A DNA stretch of 64,000 bases from RPQJ01 sp963712815 (GCA_963712815.1 CAVQJL010000012.1:744001-808000); one strand, 5' to 3'; shown: positions 54,368-63,295, counted from the first letter of the stretch. Notes: generated from the letters alone by a model not told the origin. Translations and numbers: made by a program.

Positions 54368-54961
54368 TCAGCTGCCGAGCCAGCCCAGCAGGTTCGAGAA
54401 GGCCGCGGGATCCGTGAGCAGGACGAACACGATGCCGAACAGCGCGCCGCCCAGGTGCGCATCGTGGTTGATGCGGCCGCGCGCCTGCCGGGCCGACCAC
54501 CACGAGTACGCGACGTAGCCAAGGGCGAACAACGGTGCCGGAATCGGCACGGGGATCGGGATGATGAACAGCTTCATCCAGGGGAAATAAACGATTGCGG
54601 CGAACAGCACGGCCGAGATCGCCCCCGAGGCACCGAGCGAGGCATAGCGCTGGTCGCCGCGGTGCTTGAAGTAGGTGCCGAGGTCGCTCACGACGAGACC
54701 CATGAAGTACAGCAGCGCGAAACGCAGCGAACCGATCTGCTTCTCGAGCGGAAAGGCGAAGAAGTAGAACGTCACCATGTTGAAGATCAGGTGCGGCAGG
54801 TCGGCGTGCACGAAGCCGCTGGTGACTATCGTGGCGTACTGCCTGCGGCGCAGGAACCAGTATGGCCGGAACAGGCTGGCCTCGATGATGGCCGGCTTCG
54901 CGTACAGGCCTACGAGGCTCGCGACCAGCGTGACGGCGAAAATGACGAGTGCAATGCTCAC
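54368..54961 (-). CDS. Rhomboid-family intramembrane serine protease
   Basis: A 197-aa, six-helix membrane protein. HADLPHLIFNMVTFYFFAFPLEKQIGS carries the conserved HxxxN, ASLGASGAISAVLFAAIVYFPW the catalytic Ser in GASGA, and INHDAHLGGALFGIVFVLL the catalytic His. Rhomboids cut transmembrane substrates in the inner membrane. The short length and lack of extra domain match the smallest bacterial rhomboids. The reading direction is the same as lipocalin and the AAR-like gene upstream, with a 59-base gap to lipocalin. Confidence 0.88.
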   Translation of the reverse strand: MSIALVIFAVTLVASLVGLYAKPAIIEASLFRPYWFLRRRQYATIVTSGFVHADLPHLIFNMVTFYFFAFPLEKQIGSLRFALLYFMGLVVSDLGTYFKHRGDQRYASLGASGAISAVLFAAIVYFPWMKLFIIPIPVPIPAPLFALGYVAYSWWSARQARGRINHDAHLGGALFGIVFVLLTDPAAFSNLLGWLGS

Positions 54962-55020
54962 GGCGACCTCGCGGGCGGACGAACGGCGATCTTACCGGGG
55001 CGGCGAGCGCCGCGGAGCGG

Positions 55021-55572
55021 CTACTGCTCGTGCGTGACGAAGATCAGGGACGCCGTGTCGAACCCGAGCTCGCCCGCACGCCGGACCAGCCGCTCGACTT
55101 CCGCGCGCGGCGGATCGGGGCGGCGGGCCAGGATCCACAGGTATTCACGAGTGGGACCGGCGACGAGCGCGATCTGGTAGTCCGGATCGAGATCCAGCAC
55201 GTTGTAACCGCCGTAGAAGGGACCGAAGAACGACACCTTCAACATGGCGGTTCCGGGCGCGCCCGAGAACTTCGCACGGCCCTGTGCTTCCTTCCACTCG
55301 CCCCGGGCGGTGTCGAACCCACGATTCAGGACGTCGATGCCGCCGTCCTCGCGGGCGCTGTAGGTGGCTGTCACCTGCTCGAGCCCGCGCTCGAAGCGAT
55401 GATCGAGCCGGGCAATCTCGTACCACTTGCCGAGGTAACGGTCGGATTCGAAGCCGTCGACGGCGGTCAAGCCGTCGGGGATCTGGGCGCACCCCGCGAC
55501 CAGCACGGCGAACATAAGGGTCAAGGTCCGCAGCACGCAGCGACTCCTCGGAACTGACATTTGGGCACCCAT
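55021..55572 (-). CDS. blc: Outer-membrane lipocalin (Blc-like lipoprotein)
   Basis: 183 aa from 55572, or 179 aa from 55560. A lipoprotein signal ends LMFAVLVAGC. DRYLGKWYEIARLDHRFERGLEQVTATY is the lipocalin GxW signature, and LDPDYQIALVAGPTREYLWILAR the second conserved region (TDY/YxxA form), followed by the short R-containing end. Blc binds lysophospholipids and fatty acids at the outer membrane. It lies downstream of the AAR-like acyl-reductase gene on the same strand (155-base gap), so it might carry the lipid product; this is inference. Confidence 0.9.
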   Translation of the reverse strand: MGAQMSVPRSRCVLRTLTLMFAVLVAGCAQIPDGLTAVDGFESDRYLGKWYEIARLDHRFERGLEQVTATYSAREDGGIDVLNRGFDTARGEWKEAQGRAKFSGAPGTAMLKVSFFGPFYGGYNVLDLDPDYQIALVAGPTREYLWILARRPDPPRAEVERLVRRAGELGFDTASLIFVTHEQ

Positions 55573-55727
55573 GATGATCGCACGTCACGCCGCTGCGGTT
55601 TCCGCAAAGCCACATTTTACCTCGGCGGTGGGGGCAGCCATTCGACGGTCAGTGTCGAGGTGGACGGCGCGCGATCGTGGCACGCCCGGCTCGAGTTCCA
55701 GGGCCTGGCCACCGACAGCACCGACCG

Positions 55728-56975
55728 CTACGCCTTGAGCGTGGTCAGGCCGGCGACGCCCTTGGCGCGCGGCGTGATCCGGGCGATCTTCGCCGCGGCC
55801 TCGGCCTTGACGCGCGCGAGCAGTGCCGGGTCGCGATTAAGTTGGTCCGCGCGCGCCCGCTTGCCGGCGACCAGCTCGTCGGTGAGCAGCTGCCCGAACG
55901 TGCGCAGCGGCGCGATCTGGAAGCCGTGCTTGCGGAACAGCCGGTAGATCTCCTTGACCCGCTCGGGAGCCACGTCGCGACCGAGCGTGAAGCACTCGAA
56001 GCGTTCTTCCATCGCGAGCAACGCGGCCTCGGCGAGACAGGCGTAGGCCACGCCCGGCGGCAGGCCGATGTCGAAGCTGAACTTCACCGGCCCGGGGATC
56101 AGCACTTCGCCGCTCTCCACCACGAGCACGTCGGGACGCACGGCGGCTTCCTCGGCGGAAATGTCCGGTGGCAGCGCGACGTCGAGGATCACTGCGCCGG
56201 GCTTGCACTGGCTCACGTCGAGGACGCGCAGCCCGAAGGCCGACGTGGCCGTGACGATGAGATCGCACTGCCCGACCCACGGGGCACTGCTCACGTCCGT
56301 CGTGACGGTCGCATCCGGGACTTCCTCGAGGATGGTGCGCTTCAGGGCCTCGAGGCGCGGCGGCTCGATGGACACGAGCACCACGTCCTTGACGGCTGCG
56401 GCCAGCAGCCGCGAGCAGACCGAGCCGATCGCGCCGGTCGCGCCCACGACCATGGCCTTGCCGCGCGCGAGGTCGGCCCAGCCCATGCGCTTCGCGGTGA
56501 GCTTGGCGGTCTCGAGCGTAGCCGCGATCGTCAGGCTGTTGCCGGTGGTCACCGCGATCGGTGCGCGCCGGGCCACGGTCACGCCCGCGTCGCCCACTAC
56601 TTTCGTGAACGCGCCGAGTCCGACGATCTTCGCGCCGCGCTTCGCCGCGTCCTCGATCGCTGCATTGAGCCGCGTGTAGGTGAACTCCGGCGGGCGGGTC
56701 AGCATCTGGCGCGGCGTGGCGCCGAGCGCGTAGATCAGGCCGTCCACGGTGTGCCCGGTGGCCGGCGAGCGGCCGCCCTTGACCGTGCCGACGTACTTCC
56801 CCGGCATGTACGCCGCGGTCATCTCGACGAACCGGCGCGGCAAGTACCGCGTGTAGGCATAGCGCGGATGATTCGCGAGATAGTCGACGGTCAGCGGATG
56901 GAGGACGAAGGCGAAGCGCTGCGACTCTGCCGTGGACCGGCCTGGACCAGTCGCCGCCCGTACTTCGACTGCCAT
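55728..56975 (-). CDS. Acyl-ACP reductase-like protein (AAR/COG5322 family)
   Basis: A 415-aa protein starting at 56975, with GGGGGGAG three bases ahead. GLGAFTKVV and AVTTGNSLTIA, then MVVGATGAIGSVCSRLL (Rossmann loop, about residues 176-190) and YACLAEAALLAMEERFECFTLGRD (Cys near residue 313) line up with the cyanobacterial long-chain acyl-ACP reductase. There the Cys in ACFAEAMLL is the catalytic thioester Cys. The KHGFQIAPL end also matches. AAR makes fatty aldehyde from acyl-ACP with NADPH. Roughly 75 extra residues at the ends differ. Found in a proteobacterium beside an acyltransferase and ATP-grasp gene. An amino-acid-dehydrogenase-like function is the alternative. Confidence 0.75.
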   Translation of the reverse strand: MAVEVRAATGPGRSTAESQRFAFVLHPLTVDYLANHPRYAYTRYLPRRFVEMTAAYMPGKYVGTVKGGRSPATGHTVDGLIYALGATPRQMLTRPPEFTYTRLNAAIEDAAKRGAKIVGLGAFTKVVGDAGVTVARRAPIAVTTGNSLTIAATLETAKLTAKRMGWADLARGKAMVVGATGAIGSVCSRLLAAAVKDVVLVSIEPPRLEALKRTILEEVPDATVTTDVSSAPWVGQCDLIVTATSAFGLRVLDVSQCKPGAVILDVALPPDISAEEAAVRPDVLVVESGEVLIPGPVKFSFDIGLPPGVAYACLAEAALLAMEERFECFTLGRDVAPERVKEIYRLFRKHGFQIAPLRTFGQLLTDELVAGKRARADQLNRDPALLARVKAEAAAKIARITPRAKGVAGLTTLKA

Positions 56976-57045
56976 CGTCTCCCCCCCGTCAACTGAACGG
57001 ATTCTTGGGGCCACCGGGGCGAGCCGGTATTCGTAAATGGCGCAA

Positions 57046-58311
57046 TCAGGGCGGGCAAAGCACCGCTGCGAAACCGCCGCCCGGCGTGCGGAAGTTGGTC
57101 GTCTGTCCCTGGTAGAGCCGGGCGGCGACCGAGAGCACCTGCCCGTCGTACACGTAGCAGCGCAGGTCGAGCTTGAGGCGCTCGGTGCGACCGTCCACCT
57201 GCACGCTGCGCACGCTCGGCGGGATCATCTGCTGCGCTACGTACTCGCCCCGCAGGATTTCCTCCCACACCCTGCGGGTCAGCTTGTCGCCCCGGTAGGC
57301 CGCCCGGCTGCCAAAGCCGGTCGAGGGCTTGAAGAACAGATCGCGCCGCGCAGCCCACAATTCGTCGGCGTCGGAAGGCTCGACGATCCGCGTCCGTGGG
57401 ATCGCTCGCTGCAGCACGTCGATCGACGCGGCATCGACGCCCCACTGACGCAGCTGCTTCTCGTCACCGAGGACGGCCAGGTTGCGCTTGTCCGCGTACA
57501 GCGCGTGGGCCCGCGGGTGCGGCGTCACGACGACCGTGCCCGCCGTGTAGGCCTGGCGCAGCGTCGCATGCGCCGGCTGCCCCAGGCTGAAGTCGGTGAG
57601 GCGGTTATAAACGAGGTCCACCGGACGGCCCGCCTGCCGCAGTCCGCCGTCCCCGATCGAGAACTCCGTCGGATCGCAGATCGCCGCCTCGATCCCGCGT
57701 CGGCGGAACAGTTCAGCCACCAGCAGCAACTCGGGGTAGAGGTATTGCTCCGTCGGCGCATCGTCCACGATCGCCACCCGCCCGAGCGGTCCGTCTCCGC
57801 GCTGGCGCTGCCACTCGGATTGGAACATCGCGAACAGCGCTTCCTGCGGGCCCTCGGGGCTGCCGGGCGCCTCGAGCATCGACAGCACCGGCGCGCAGCA
57901 GGCGCGCTGCGCGCGCGCGAGTGCCGCATTGAGGAACGCTCCGCCCGCATTCGTGTTGATCTCGATGAGCCGGGGACCCTGCGGCGTGACGTGGAAATCG
58001 AAACCCAGCACGGCGCCGAGCGGACCAGGATCGAAGCGTGCGATCCCGGGCGCGCGCGCCAGCACCGCATCACGGTAGGCGGGCATCGCCACCACCGAAT
58101 CCACCGCGGTCACCAGCCGCTCCATGGCCGTCACGCTCTTCCGCGAGACGAAGATCGGCAAGTACGCGAACAGGTAGGCGTGCGTCTGCTTGAGCTGGTC
58201 GTACAGGCCGCGGGTCGCGGAATCGGAATCGAGCTCGCGGCGCAGCGCATCACCATCCACCGTGACGCAGAAGCAGGCGGTGTTGAGTTGCTCGATCGCC
58301 TCGGTACCCAT
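57046..58311 (-). CDS. ATP-grasp-fold protein of unknown substrate
   Basis: A 421-aa protein; start 58311 is set by GGGAG six bases upstream and by the sequence MGTEAIEQLNTACFCVTVDG. FHVTPQGPRLIEINTNAGGAFLN contains the ATP-grasp-like Glu-x-Asn metal motif, DLVYNRLTDFSL and FFKPSTGFGSRAAYRGDKLTRRV the Lys/Gly nucleotide loop, and YVAQQMIPPS the adenine-side strand. The order of motifs suggests circular permutation relative to RimK, as in some glutathione-synthase-like proteins. It would join a carboxyl to an amine or hydroxyl using ATP. It lies between an acyltransferase (34-base gap) and the AAR-like gene (70-base gap). Confidence 0.7.
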   Translation of the reverse strand: MGTEAIEQLNTACFCVTVDGDALRRELDSDSATRGLYDQLKQTHAYLFAYLPIFVSRKSVTAMERLVTAVDSVVAMPAYRDAVLARAPGIARFDPGPLGAVLGFDFHVTPQGPRLIEINTNAGGAFLNAALARAQRACCAPVLSMLEAPGSPEGPQEALFAMFQSEWQRQRGDGPLGRVAIVDDAPTEQYLYPELLLVAELFRRRGIEAAICDPTEFSIGDGGLRQAGRPVDLVYNRLTDFSLGQPAHATLRQAYTAGTVVVTPHPRAHALYADKRNLAVLGDEKQLRQWGVDAASIDVLQRAIPRTRIVEPSDADELWAARRDLFFKPSTGFGSRAAYRGDKLTRRVWEEILRGEYVAQQMIPPSVRSVQVDGRTERLKLDLRCYVYDGQVLSVAARLYQGQTTNFRTPGGGFAAVLCPP

Positions 58312-58345
58312 CAGTTGCTCCCAGACCTGCCCGAAGCCGGCGGCC

Positions 58346-58942
58346 TCACTTGCGCAGCCGCAGCTCCCCGGCGTGCTCGGGACGACGGCCGCGCTTGTCG
58401 GCGTAGAAGTCGCGGATCCGCGCCATGTCGGCGTCACGGTCGCCGGTCATGCGCAGGTAGGTGTCGATGCCGACCGTGCGCGTCGCGTAGTCGATGTAGC
58501 CGAGCGCGACCGGCACGTCCGCCGCCACCGCCAGCGTGTAGAAGCCCGCCTTGAGGTGGTCGGTGTGCGAGCGCGTTCCCTCGGGCGCGATCGCAAGCCA
58601 CATCCAGTCGCGCTTGCGGTACTCGGCGACCAGCGCCTCGATGAAGCCGGCCGTCCGCCGCCGGTCCAGGGCGATGCCGCCCACGCGCTTCAACAAGCCA
58701 CCGAACGGCGGCCGGAACATCTCGGTCTTGCCGACCCAGTTGGCCGGCAGGCCGTGACCGATCCGGAACAGCATGCCCAGCGGGAAGTCCCAGTTCGAGG
58801 TGTGCGGGTACACGATGATCACGCCGCGTGGCTCCGGCGGCCACACGAAAGACGTGCGCCAGCCCACGAGCGCGAGCAGGCGGAGCGCGACACGTCGCAG
58901 GAACAACGCGGGCGTGCGGCGCGGAACCGGACCGGAATTCAT
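58346..58942 (-). CDS. PlsC-like 1-acyl-glycerol-3-phosphate-type acyltransferase
   Basis: A 198-aa protein beginning MNSGPVPRR at 58942. YPHTSNWDFPLGML is the HxxxxD catalytic motif and IAPEGTRSHTDHLKAGF the EGTR phosphate-binding motif. It is shorter than normal PlsC and ends soon after, so it belongs to the short 'lysophospholipid acyltransferase-like' set that transfers acyl groups to varied lipid acceptors. No full signal peptide; a hydrophobic stretch ALFLRRVALRLLALVGW suggests membrane association. It is 72 bases downstream of the keto-acid decarboxylase gene and 34 bases upstream of the ATP-grasp gene. Confidence 0.85.
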   Translation of the reverse strand: MNSGPVPRRTPALFLRRVALRLLALVGWRTSFVWPPEPRGVIIVYPHTSNWDFPLGMLFRIGHGLPANWVGKTEMFRPPFGGLLKRVGGIALDRRRTAGFIEALVAEYRKRDWMWLAIAPEGTRSHTDHLKAGFYTLAVAADVPVALGYIDYATRTVGIDTYLRMTGDRDADMARIRDFYADKRGRRPEHAGELRLRK

Positions 58943-59014
58943 CGCAGCATGTTTGCACAAACGCGCGTCGACTTGCTTGGTGCCCGCCCACGAGGCGCCC
59001 CGCACCTTCAGCCG

Positions 59015-60664
59015 CTACGGCACCGACGGGGCGGCCGTGCCACCGGCGGCCGCGGTGCGGCGCTTGAGGGCCGCGACAAAGCCCGCGAGTGTCGGCGAGA
59101 CGCTGCCGGCGGGAACCATCGCCTCGATGAGCTGGAATCGTCCGCGGCGCGATGCCGCGCGCTCCAGCGCCTCCGCCAGTTCGCGACGCGTCGTCACACG
59201 CTGGCCATCGCCGCCCATCGGTGCCGCGAGCTGCGCGAACTGCCAGTCATCCAGCGAGTTGAACCGCGACTCGGGCTGGAACACGCGCAGCATCTCCCAG
59301 CTGCAATTGTTCATGACGATGACGATCGGGTCCCAGCCGTAGCGGCGGCAGTTGCCGAGTTCCCAGCCCGTCATCTGGAAAGCACCGTCCCCCACCAGGA
59401 CCACCGGCCGTTGACCGGTCGCGGCCTGCACCCCGAGCCCGGCCGGCACGCCGAATCCCATCGTGGCGTAGTAACCGGGCGCCACGAGCTCCGTGTTCTC
59501 GATCTCGAGCGCCGTGAACAGGCAGTCGCCCGTGTCACTCGCCACCGGCATCCGGCCGTCGCGGGCGAACAGGTCGTTGACGGCGCGCGCGATGTCGAGC
59601 GGCGCGATCGGAGCGTCGTCGGCGACGAGGCCACGGGGATACTCGGGCACCCGTCCAGCCGGCCGCAGCGGCCGGTCCGATACGCGCCGCGTGAGCTCGT
59701 CCACCAGCGCCGCGAGCGGCACGTTGCCGTAGCGGTGGTAGCCCATGGTGACGGCGCGGTCGGCCGCGAGCACGCAGTTGCGGGCGTCGATCCGGCCCTC
59801 GGACACGCCGAAGTTCGTGTCGGAGACGATCACGCCGAACAGCAGCAGGCAATCGGATTCCTCCACGGGCCGGCCCACCTCGGGATGCGCGGTGAGGCCG
59901 AGGTAGGTGCCGATTACCGGCACGTCGGTGCCTGCGAGCAGGCCACGTCCCATGAACGACGTGACCACGGGCACGTGCAGCCGCCGCGCGAGCTCGGCCA
60001 CGCGGGTCTCGAGTCCGAAGCGACGCACCTCCACGCCGACCATCATGACGGGTCGCTCGGCCCGCCCGAGCCGCTCCATGACCTCGTCGGCGCAGGCGGC
60101 CACGGCGCACGGATCGAACGCCTGCTCCGGCAGCCGCGGTACGGGAGCGCACGCCTCGAACACCACGTCGCGCGGCAACTCCAGGTACACCGGCCGGGAC
60201 TGCGTAAGGCAGCTCTGCAGCACCCGGGCGATTTCCGCAGGCGCGTTCGCCACGTCGTGCAGCGAGGCCTGGTCGCAGGTGATTTCGCGATAGATCGCGT
60301 ACTGCGAATTGAGCCGCTTCACCTGGTGATGCAGCAGCAGCCCGCCGCGACCCTCGTGCTGTCCGGGCGCGCCCGAGATCACGACCAGCGGCGATTTCTC
60401 CGCATACGCCGCAGCGACGGGATTGACGAGGTTGAGGGCGCCGGCCCCGTAGGTGACCACCGCGACGCCGGGCCCACCCGCGACGCGGGCGGCCGCATCC
60501 GCCGCGAAGCCGACCGACGGCTCGTGGCTCAAGGTGTACAGGGGCAGGATCCCGGACTCCTCGACGGCCTTGAAGAACGCGAGTACGAAGTCGCCCGGGA
60601 TGCCGAAGACCTGCCCTGCGCCGTGGTCGCGCAGCGCGGTGAGGAGCGATTCGGCGAGATTCAT
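59015..60664 (-). CDS. Phenylpyruvate/indolepyruvate decarboxylase-like TPP enzyme
   Basis: A 549-aa TPP enzyme (552 if the GTG at 60673 is used). QVFGIPGDFVLAFFKAVEESG opens the PYR domain with its activating Glu region, GAGALNLVNPVAAAYAEKSPLVVISGAPG is characteristic, and VLVGDGAFQMTGWELGNCRRYGWDPIVIVMNN is the TPP/Mg motif (GDG...NN). The NCRRYGWDP and SWEMLRVFQPES blocks match Azospirillum phenylpyruvate decarboxylase (IpdC), which makes phenylacetaldehyde from phenylpyruvate. Aromatic versus branched-chain substrate is undecided. First gene of the minus-strand set, starting 25 bases from the divergent oxidoreductase. Confidence 0.87.
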   Translation of the reverse strand: MNLAESLLTALRDHGAGQVFGIPGDFVLAFFKAVEESGILPLYTLSHEPSVGFAADAAARVAGGPGVAVVTYGAGALNLVNPVAAAYAEKSPLVVISGAPGQHEGRGGLLLHHQVKRLNSQYAIYREITCDQASLHDVANAPAEIARVLQSCLTQSRPVYLELPRDVVFEACAPVPRLPEQAFDPCAVAACADEVMERLGRAERPVMMVGVEVRRFGLETRVAELARRLHVPVVTSFMGRGLLAGTDVPVIGTYLGLTAHPEVGRPVEESDCLLLFGVIVSDTNFGVSEGRIDARNCVLAADRAVTMGYHRYGNVPLAALVDELTRRVSDRPLRPAGRVPEYPRGLVADDAPIAPLDIARAVNDLFARDGRMPVASDTGDCLFTALEIENTELVAPGYYATMGFGVPAGLGVQAATGQRPVVLVGDGAFQMTGWELGNCRRYGWDPIVIVMNNCSWEMLRVFQPESRFNSLDDWQFAQLAAPMGGDGQRVTTRRELAEALERAASRRGRFQLIEAMVPAGSVSPTLAGFVAALKRRTAAAGGTAAPSVP

Positions 60665-60689
60665 GATTCGCACACTCTACAATACCGCG
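60665..60689. promoter_or_regulatory. 25-base divergent start gap
   Basis: The decarboxylase ATG (60662-60664) and the oxidoreductase alpha ATG (60690-60692) face away from each other across 25 bases, CACACTCTACAATACCG being the A/T-richer middle. There is no space for two full non-overlapping promoters, so each promoter must lie inside the other gene's 5' end or the two overlap, which invites joint or mutually exclusive control. Confidence 0.5.
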
Positions 60690-62444
60690 ATGCAACAACC
60701 AGACAGCCCGGGCTCGAGGCCGCCGTCGCGCAACGTCTCGGTGGCGCTCGCCGGCAGCGGCGGCGCCGGCGTCATGACCGCCGGCAACATGCTGCTCGAG
60801 GCGGCTGCGTACGCGGGCTACTACGCCCTCATGACGCGCTCTTCGGGCCCGCAGATCCGCGGCGGCGAGGCGGCCGCGATGCTGCGCATCGCCTGCCACC
60901 CCGTCGAGTGCATGGCCGACCGGTTCGACGTGCTGGCCGCCGTGGACTGGGAGAACGTGCAACGCTTCAAGGCGGAGATCCCGCTCGGAGCACAGAGCCT
61001 CGTCATCGGCGACCCGGACCAGGGCGTTCCGCCGGAGGTGTTCCTGCAGAGCGGCGCGATGCACGCCGAGTTGCCGCTCAAGAAGCTCGCCAAGGCCGTG
61101 CCCGAGGGCCGCGCGAACATGGTGCTGCTCGGCGCCCTTGCGGCGCTGCTCGGCCTGCCGGACGAGGCGGTCGCGCGCGCCGTCGAGAAGACGCTCGGCA
61201 AGCGACCGGCAGCGCTCGCACCCAGCCTCGCCGCCGTCGCCGCTGGTCGTGCCGCGGTCGACGGCATCGGACGCCGCTTCCCACTGGCCGAGCCCCCCGC
61301 CACGCGAACGCCGCGCTGGCTCCTGACCGGCAACGAGGCGGCGGGCTACGGCGCACTCAAGGGCGGCGTGCGCTTCGTGGCGGCCTACCCCATAACCCCT
61401 GCCACGGAATTGCTCGAGTGGATGAGCCCGGCGCTCGCCGAGGTGGGCGGCACGCTGGTCCAGGCCGAGGACGAGCTCGCCTCGATCAACATGGCCATCG
61501 GGGGTTCCTACGGCGGCGTGCCCTCGCTCACCGCCACGTCGGGCCCCGGACTCTCGCTGATGGTCGAGGCGCTCGGGCTCGCGGTCGCGGCGGAGATCCC
61601 GCTCGTGGTGGTGGACGTGATGCGCGTCGGGCCGTCCACCGGCATCCCGACAAAGTCCGAGCAGGGTGACCTCAACATCGCCGTGCACGGGCTGCACGGC
61701 GACGCTCCGCACCTCGTGCTGGCGCCGAACTCGGTCGCCGACTGCCTCGGCACGACGGAATGGGCGGTGCAACTCGCAGAGGCCCTGCAGACGCCGGCGA
61801 TCGTGCTGTCGGACCAGTTCCTGGGACAGGCGCGGTCGGTCGTGGATCGGCCGATGGACCTGCCGCGAGGCCCCGGGCGGAACGTGGCCGCCGCGGATAA
61901 TTCGGTCTACCGGCGTTATGCGCTGACAGCGAGCGGCATCTCGCCGATGGCGATCCCGGGTACGGCCAACCTCGCCTACACGGCAGACGGTCTCGAGCAC
62001 GCCGAGCGCGGCACGCCGTCGTCGCAGGCGGCCGACCACTTCGCTCAGCTCGACAAGAGACGATGCAAACTCGAAGAGTGGGACTACGGCGAGCACTGGG
62101 CCGACGTCGAGGGCGACCCGGCCGCTGACTGCGCCGTCGTCACTTTCGGCTCGTGCACCGGCCCGGTGCGCGAGGGCCTCGAGCGCGCCGCGCTGGACGG
62201 TGTCGCCACGCGGCTGGTCTCGCTGCGACTGCTCGCGCCCCTGCCCGCCGGCCGGCTCGCCACCGCGCTCGCGGGCGCCGGTCGCGTGCTGGTGGTCGAG
62301 CAGAATCACTCGGCGCAGCTCTACAAGTACCTTCGCGCCGAGTGCGACCTGCCCGGACGCGTCACCAGCCTGCACCGGGCGGGCGCACTGCAGTTCCAGC
62401 CCGGCGAGATCCACCGTCACCTGCTCGAATGGAGCCGCGCATGA
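60690..62444 (+). CDS. 2-oxoacid:acceptor oxidoreductase, fused gamma-alpha subunit
   Basis: A 584-aa protein. The gamma domain (about residues 15-200) has ALAGSGGAGVMTAGNMLLEAA, MTRSSGPQIRGGEAAAMLRI. The alpha (PorA/KorA) domain follows: GNEAAGYGALKGGVRFVAAYPITPATELLEWM, ALAEVGGTLVQAEDELASINMAIGGSYGG, ATSGPGLSLMVEALGLAVAAEIPLVVVDVMRVGPSTGIPTKSEQ. It oxidatively decarboxylates a 2-oxo acid with CoA and ferredoxin. Its stop overlaps the beta-subunit ATG (ATGA). The fused gamma-alpha form with separate beta is typical of 2-oxoglutarate- or indolepyruvate-type enzymes in aerobes. Substrate is not fixed by sequence. Confidence 0.9.
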   Translation: MQQPDSPGSRPPSRNVSVALAGSGGAGVMTAGNMLLEAAAYAGYYALMTRSSGPQIRGGEAAAMLRIACHPVECMADRFDVLAAVDWENVQRFKAEIPLGAQSLVIGDPDQGVPPEVFLQSGAMHAELPLKKLAKAVPEGRANMVLLGALAALLGLPDEAVARAVEKTLGKRPAALAPSLAAVAAGRAAVDGIGRRFPLAEPPATRTPRWLLTGNEAAGYGALKGGVRFVAAYPITPATELLEWMSPALAEVGGTLVQAEDELASINMAIGGSYGGVPSLTATSGPGLSLMVEALGLAVAAEIPLVVVDVMRVGPSTGIPTKSEQGDLNIAVHGLHGDAPHLVLAPNSVADCLGTTEWAVQLAEALQTPAIVLSDQFLGQARSVVDRPMDLPRGPGRNVAAADNSVYRRYALTASGISPMAIPGTANLAYTADGLEHAERGTPSSQAADHFAQLDKRRCKLEEWDYGEHWADVEGDPAADCAVVTFGSCTGPVREGLERAALDGVATRLVSLRLLAPLPAGRLATALAGAGRVLVVEQNHSAQLYKYLRAECDLPGRVTSLHRAGALQFQPGEIHRHLLEWSRA

Positions 62445-63295
62445 ACGACTCGGCCTGCGCCTTGGCCCCACCCGCCCCGCTCGCGCGCGGCCCGAACGAC
62501 TACAAGTCCGACCTCAAGCCGGTGTGGTGCCCGGGCTGCGGCGACTTCGGCGTCGTGAATGCGCTCGCCAAGGCAATGGCGAAGATGGCGCTCGAGCCGA
62601 AGGACGTCGCAGTCGTCTCCGGCATCGGATGCTCTTCGCGCATCCCGGCCTACATGTCGAGCTACGGCTTCCACGGCGTGCACGGGCGTGCGCTCGCGAC
62701 TGGCACGGGTCTCAAGATCGCGCGCCCCGACCTCACCGTCATCGTCACGGGCGGCGATGGAGACGGCTACTCGATCGGCGGCAATCACTTCCTGCACGCC
62801 TGCCGGCGCAACGTGGACATGACCTACATCGTGATGGACAACCGCGTGTACGGCATGACCAAGGGCCAGGCGTCGCCGACCACCGAGCCCGACTGGGATT
62901 CGAAGCTCTCGCCGGACGGCACCGGCCTGCGCGAATTCCAGCCGCTGGTCGTCGCGCTCGCCTCGGGAGCCAATTTCATCGCGCGCGGCTTCACGGGCGA
63001 TCCGAACGGGCTGGCCGGGTTGATCGAGCAGGCGGTACGCCATCCGGGGTTCTCGTTCCTCGAAGTGCTGTCGCCCTGCGTCACGTTCCGTCCCGAGCAG
63101 AAGGAGTGGAAGAAGTTGGTGCGCCCCGATGCATTCCACACCACGGCGGACGTCCCGCGAGCCGTGCGCCGCCTTCTGCGCGACAACGGCTTCGACCTCG
63201 GCGTGCTGTACGCAGGCGGGCGACCGCCATACGTGCCGCGCAGCCCCTGCGCGCTGCGGACGCCGGCCGAACTCGAGGCGAGGTTCGCGCTGTGA
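62441..63295 (+). CDS. 2-oxoacid:acceptor oxidoreductase beta subunit
   Basis: A 284-aa partner of the fused gamma-alpha chain. VWCPGCGDFGVVNALAKA and VSGIGCSSRIPAYM are the KorB/PorB signature with cysteines, GGDGDGYSIGGNHFLHACRRNVDMTYIVMDNRVYGMTKGQASPT is the TPP/Mg site. FLEVLSPCVTFRP closes the fold. It holds TPP and passes electrons to ferredoxin. It overlaps both neighbours (ATGA before, GTGA after), so three genes are translated as a tight unit. Confidence 0.92.
   Translation: MNDSACALAPPAPLARGPNDYKSDLKPVWCPGCGDFGVVNALAKAMAKMALEPKDVAVVSGIGCSSRIPAYMSSYGFHGVHGRALATGTGLKIARPDLTVIVTGGDGDGYSIGGNHFLHACRRNVDMTYIVMDNRVYGMTKGQASPTTEPDWDSKLSPDGTGLREFQPLVVALASGANFIARGFTGDPNGLAGLIEQAVRHPGFSFLEVLSPCVTFRPEQKEWKKLVRPDAFHTTADVPRAVRRLLRDNGFDLGVLYAGGRPPYVPRSPCALRTPAELEARFAL

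Noticed and set aside
55573..55727. A plus-strand gene starting at 55561 (MGTHDDRTSRR...)
   Set aside because: It has no ribosome-binding site, runs antisense into the AAR-like gene and shows no recognisable domain.
59015..60664. Acetolactate synthase large subunit
   Set aside because: The NCRRYGWDP and SWEMLR blocks and lack of an adjacent small subunit fit phenylpyruvate/indolepyruvate decarboxylase.
58190..62471. Open frames of about 1000 codons on the strands opposite the decarboxylase and the oxidoreductase alpha gene
   Set aside because: They run across several well-supported genes, have no motifs or ribosome-binding sites, and are shadows of coding on the other strand.
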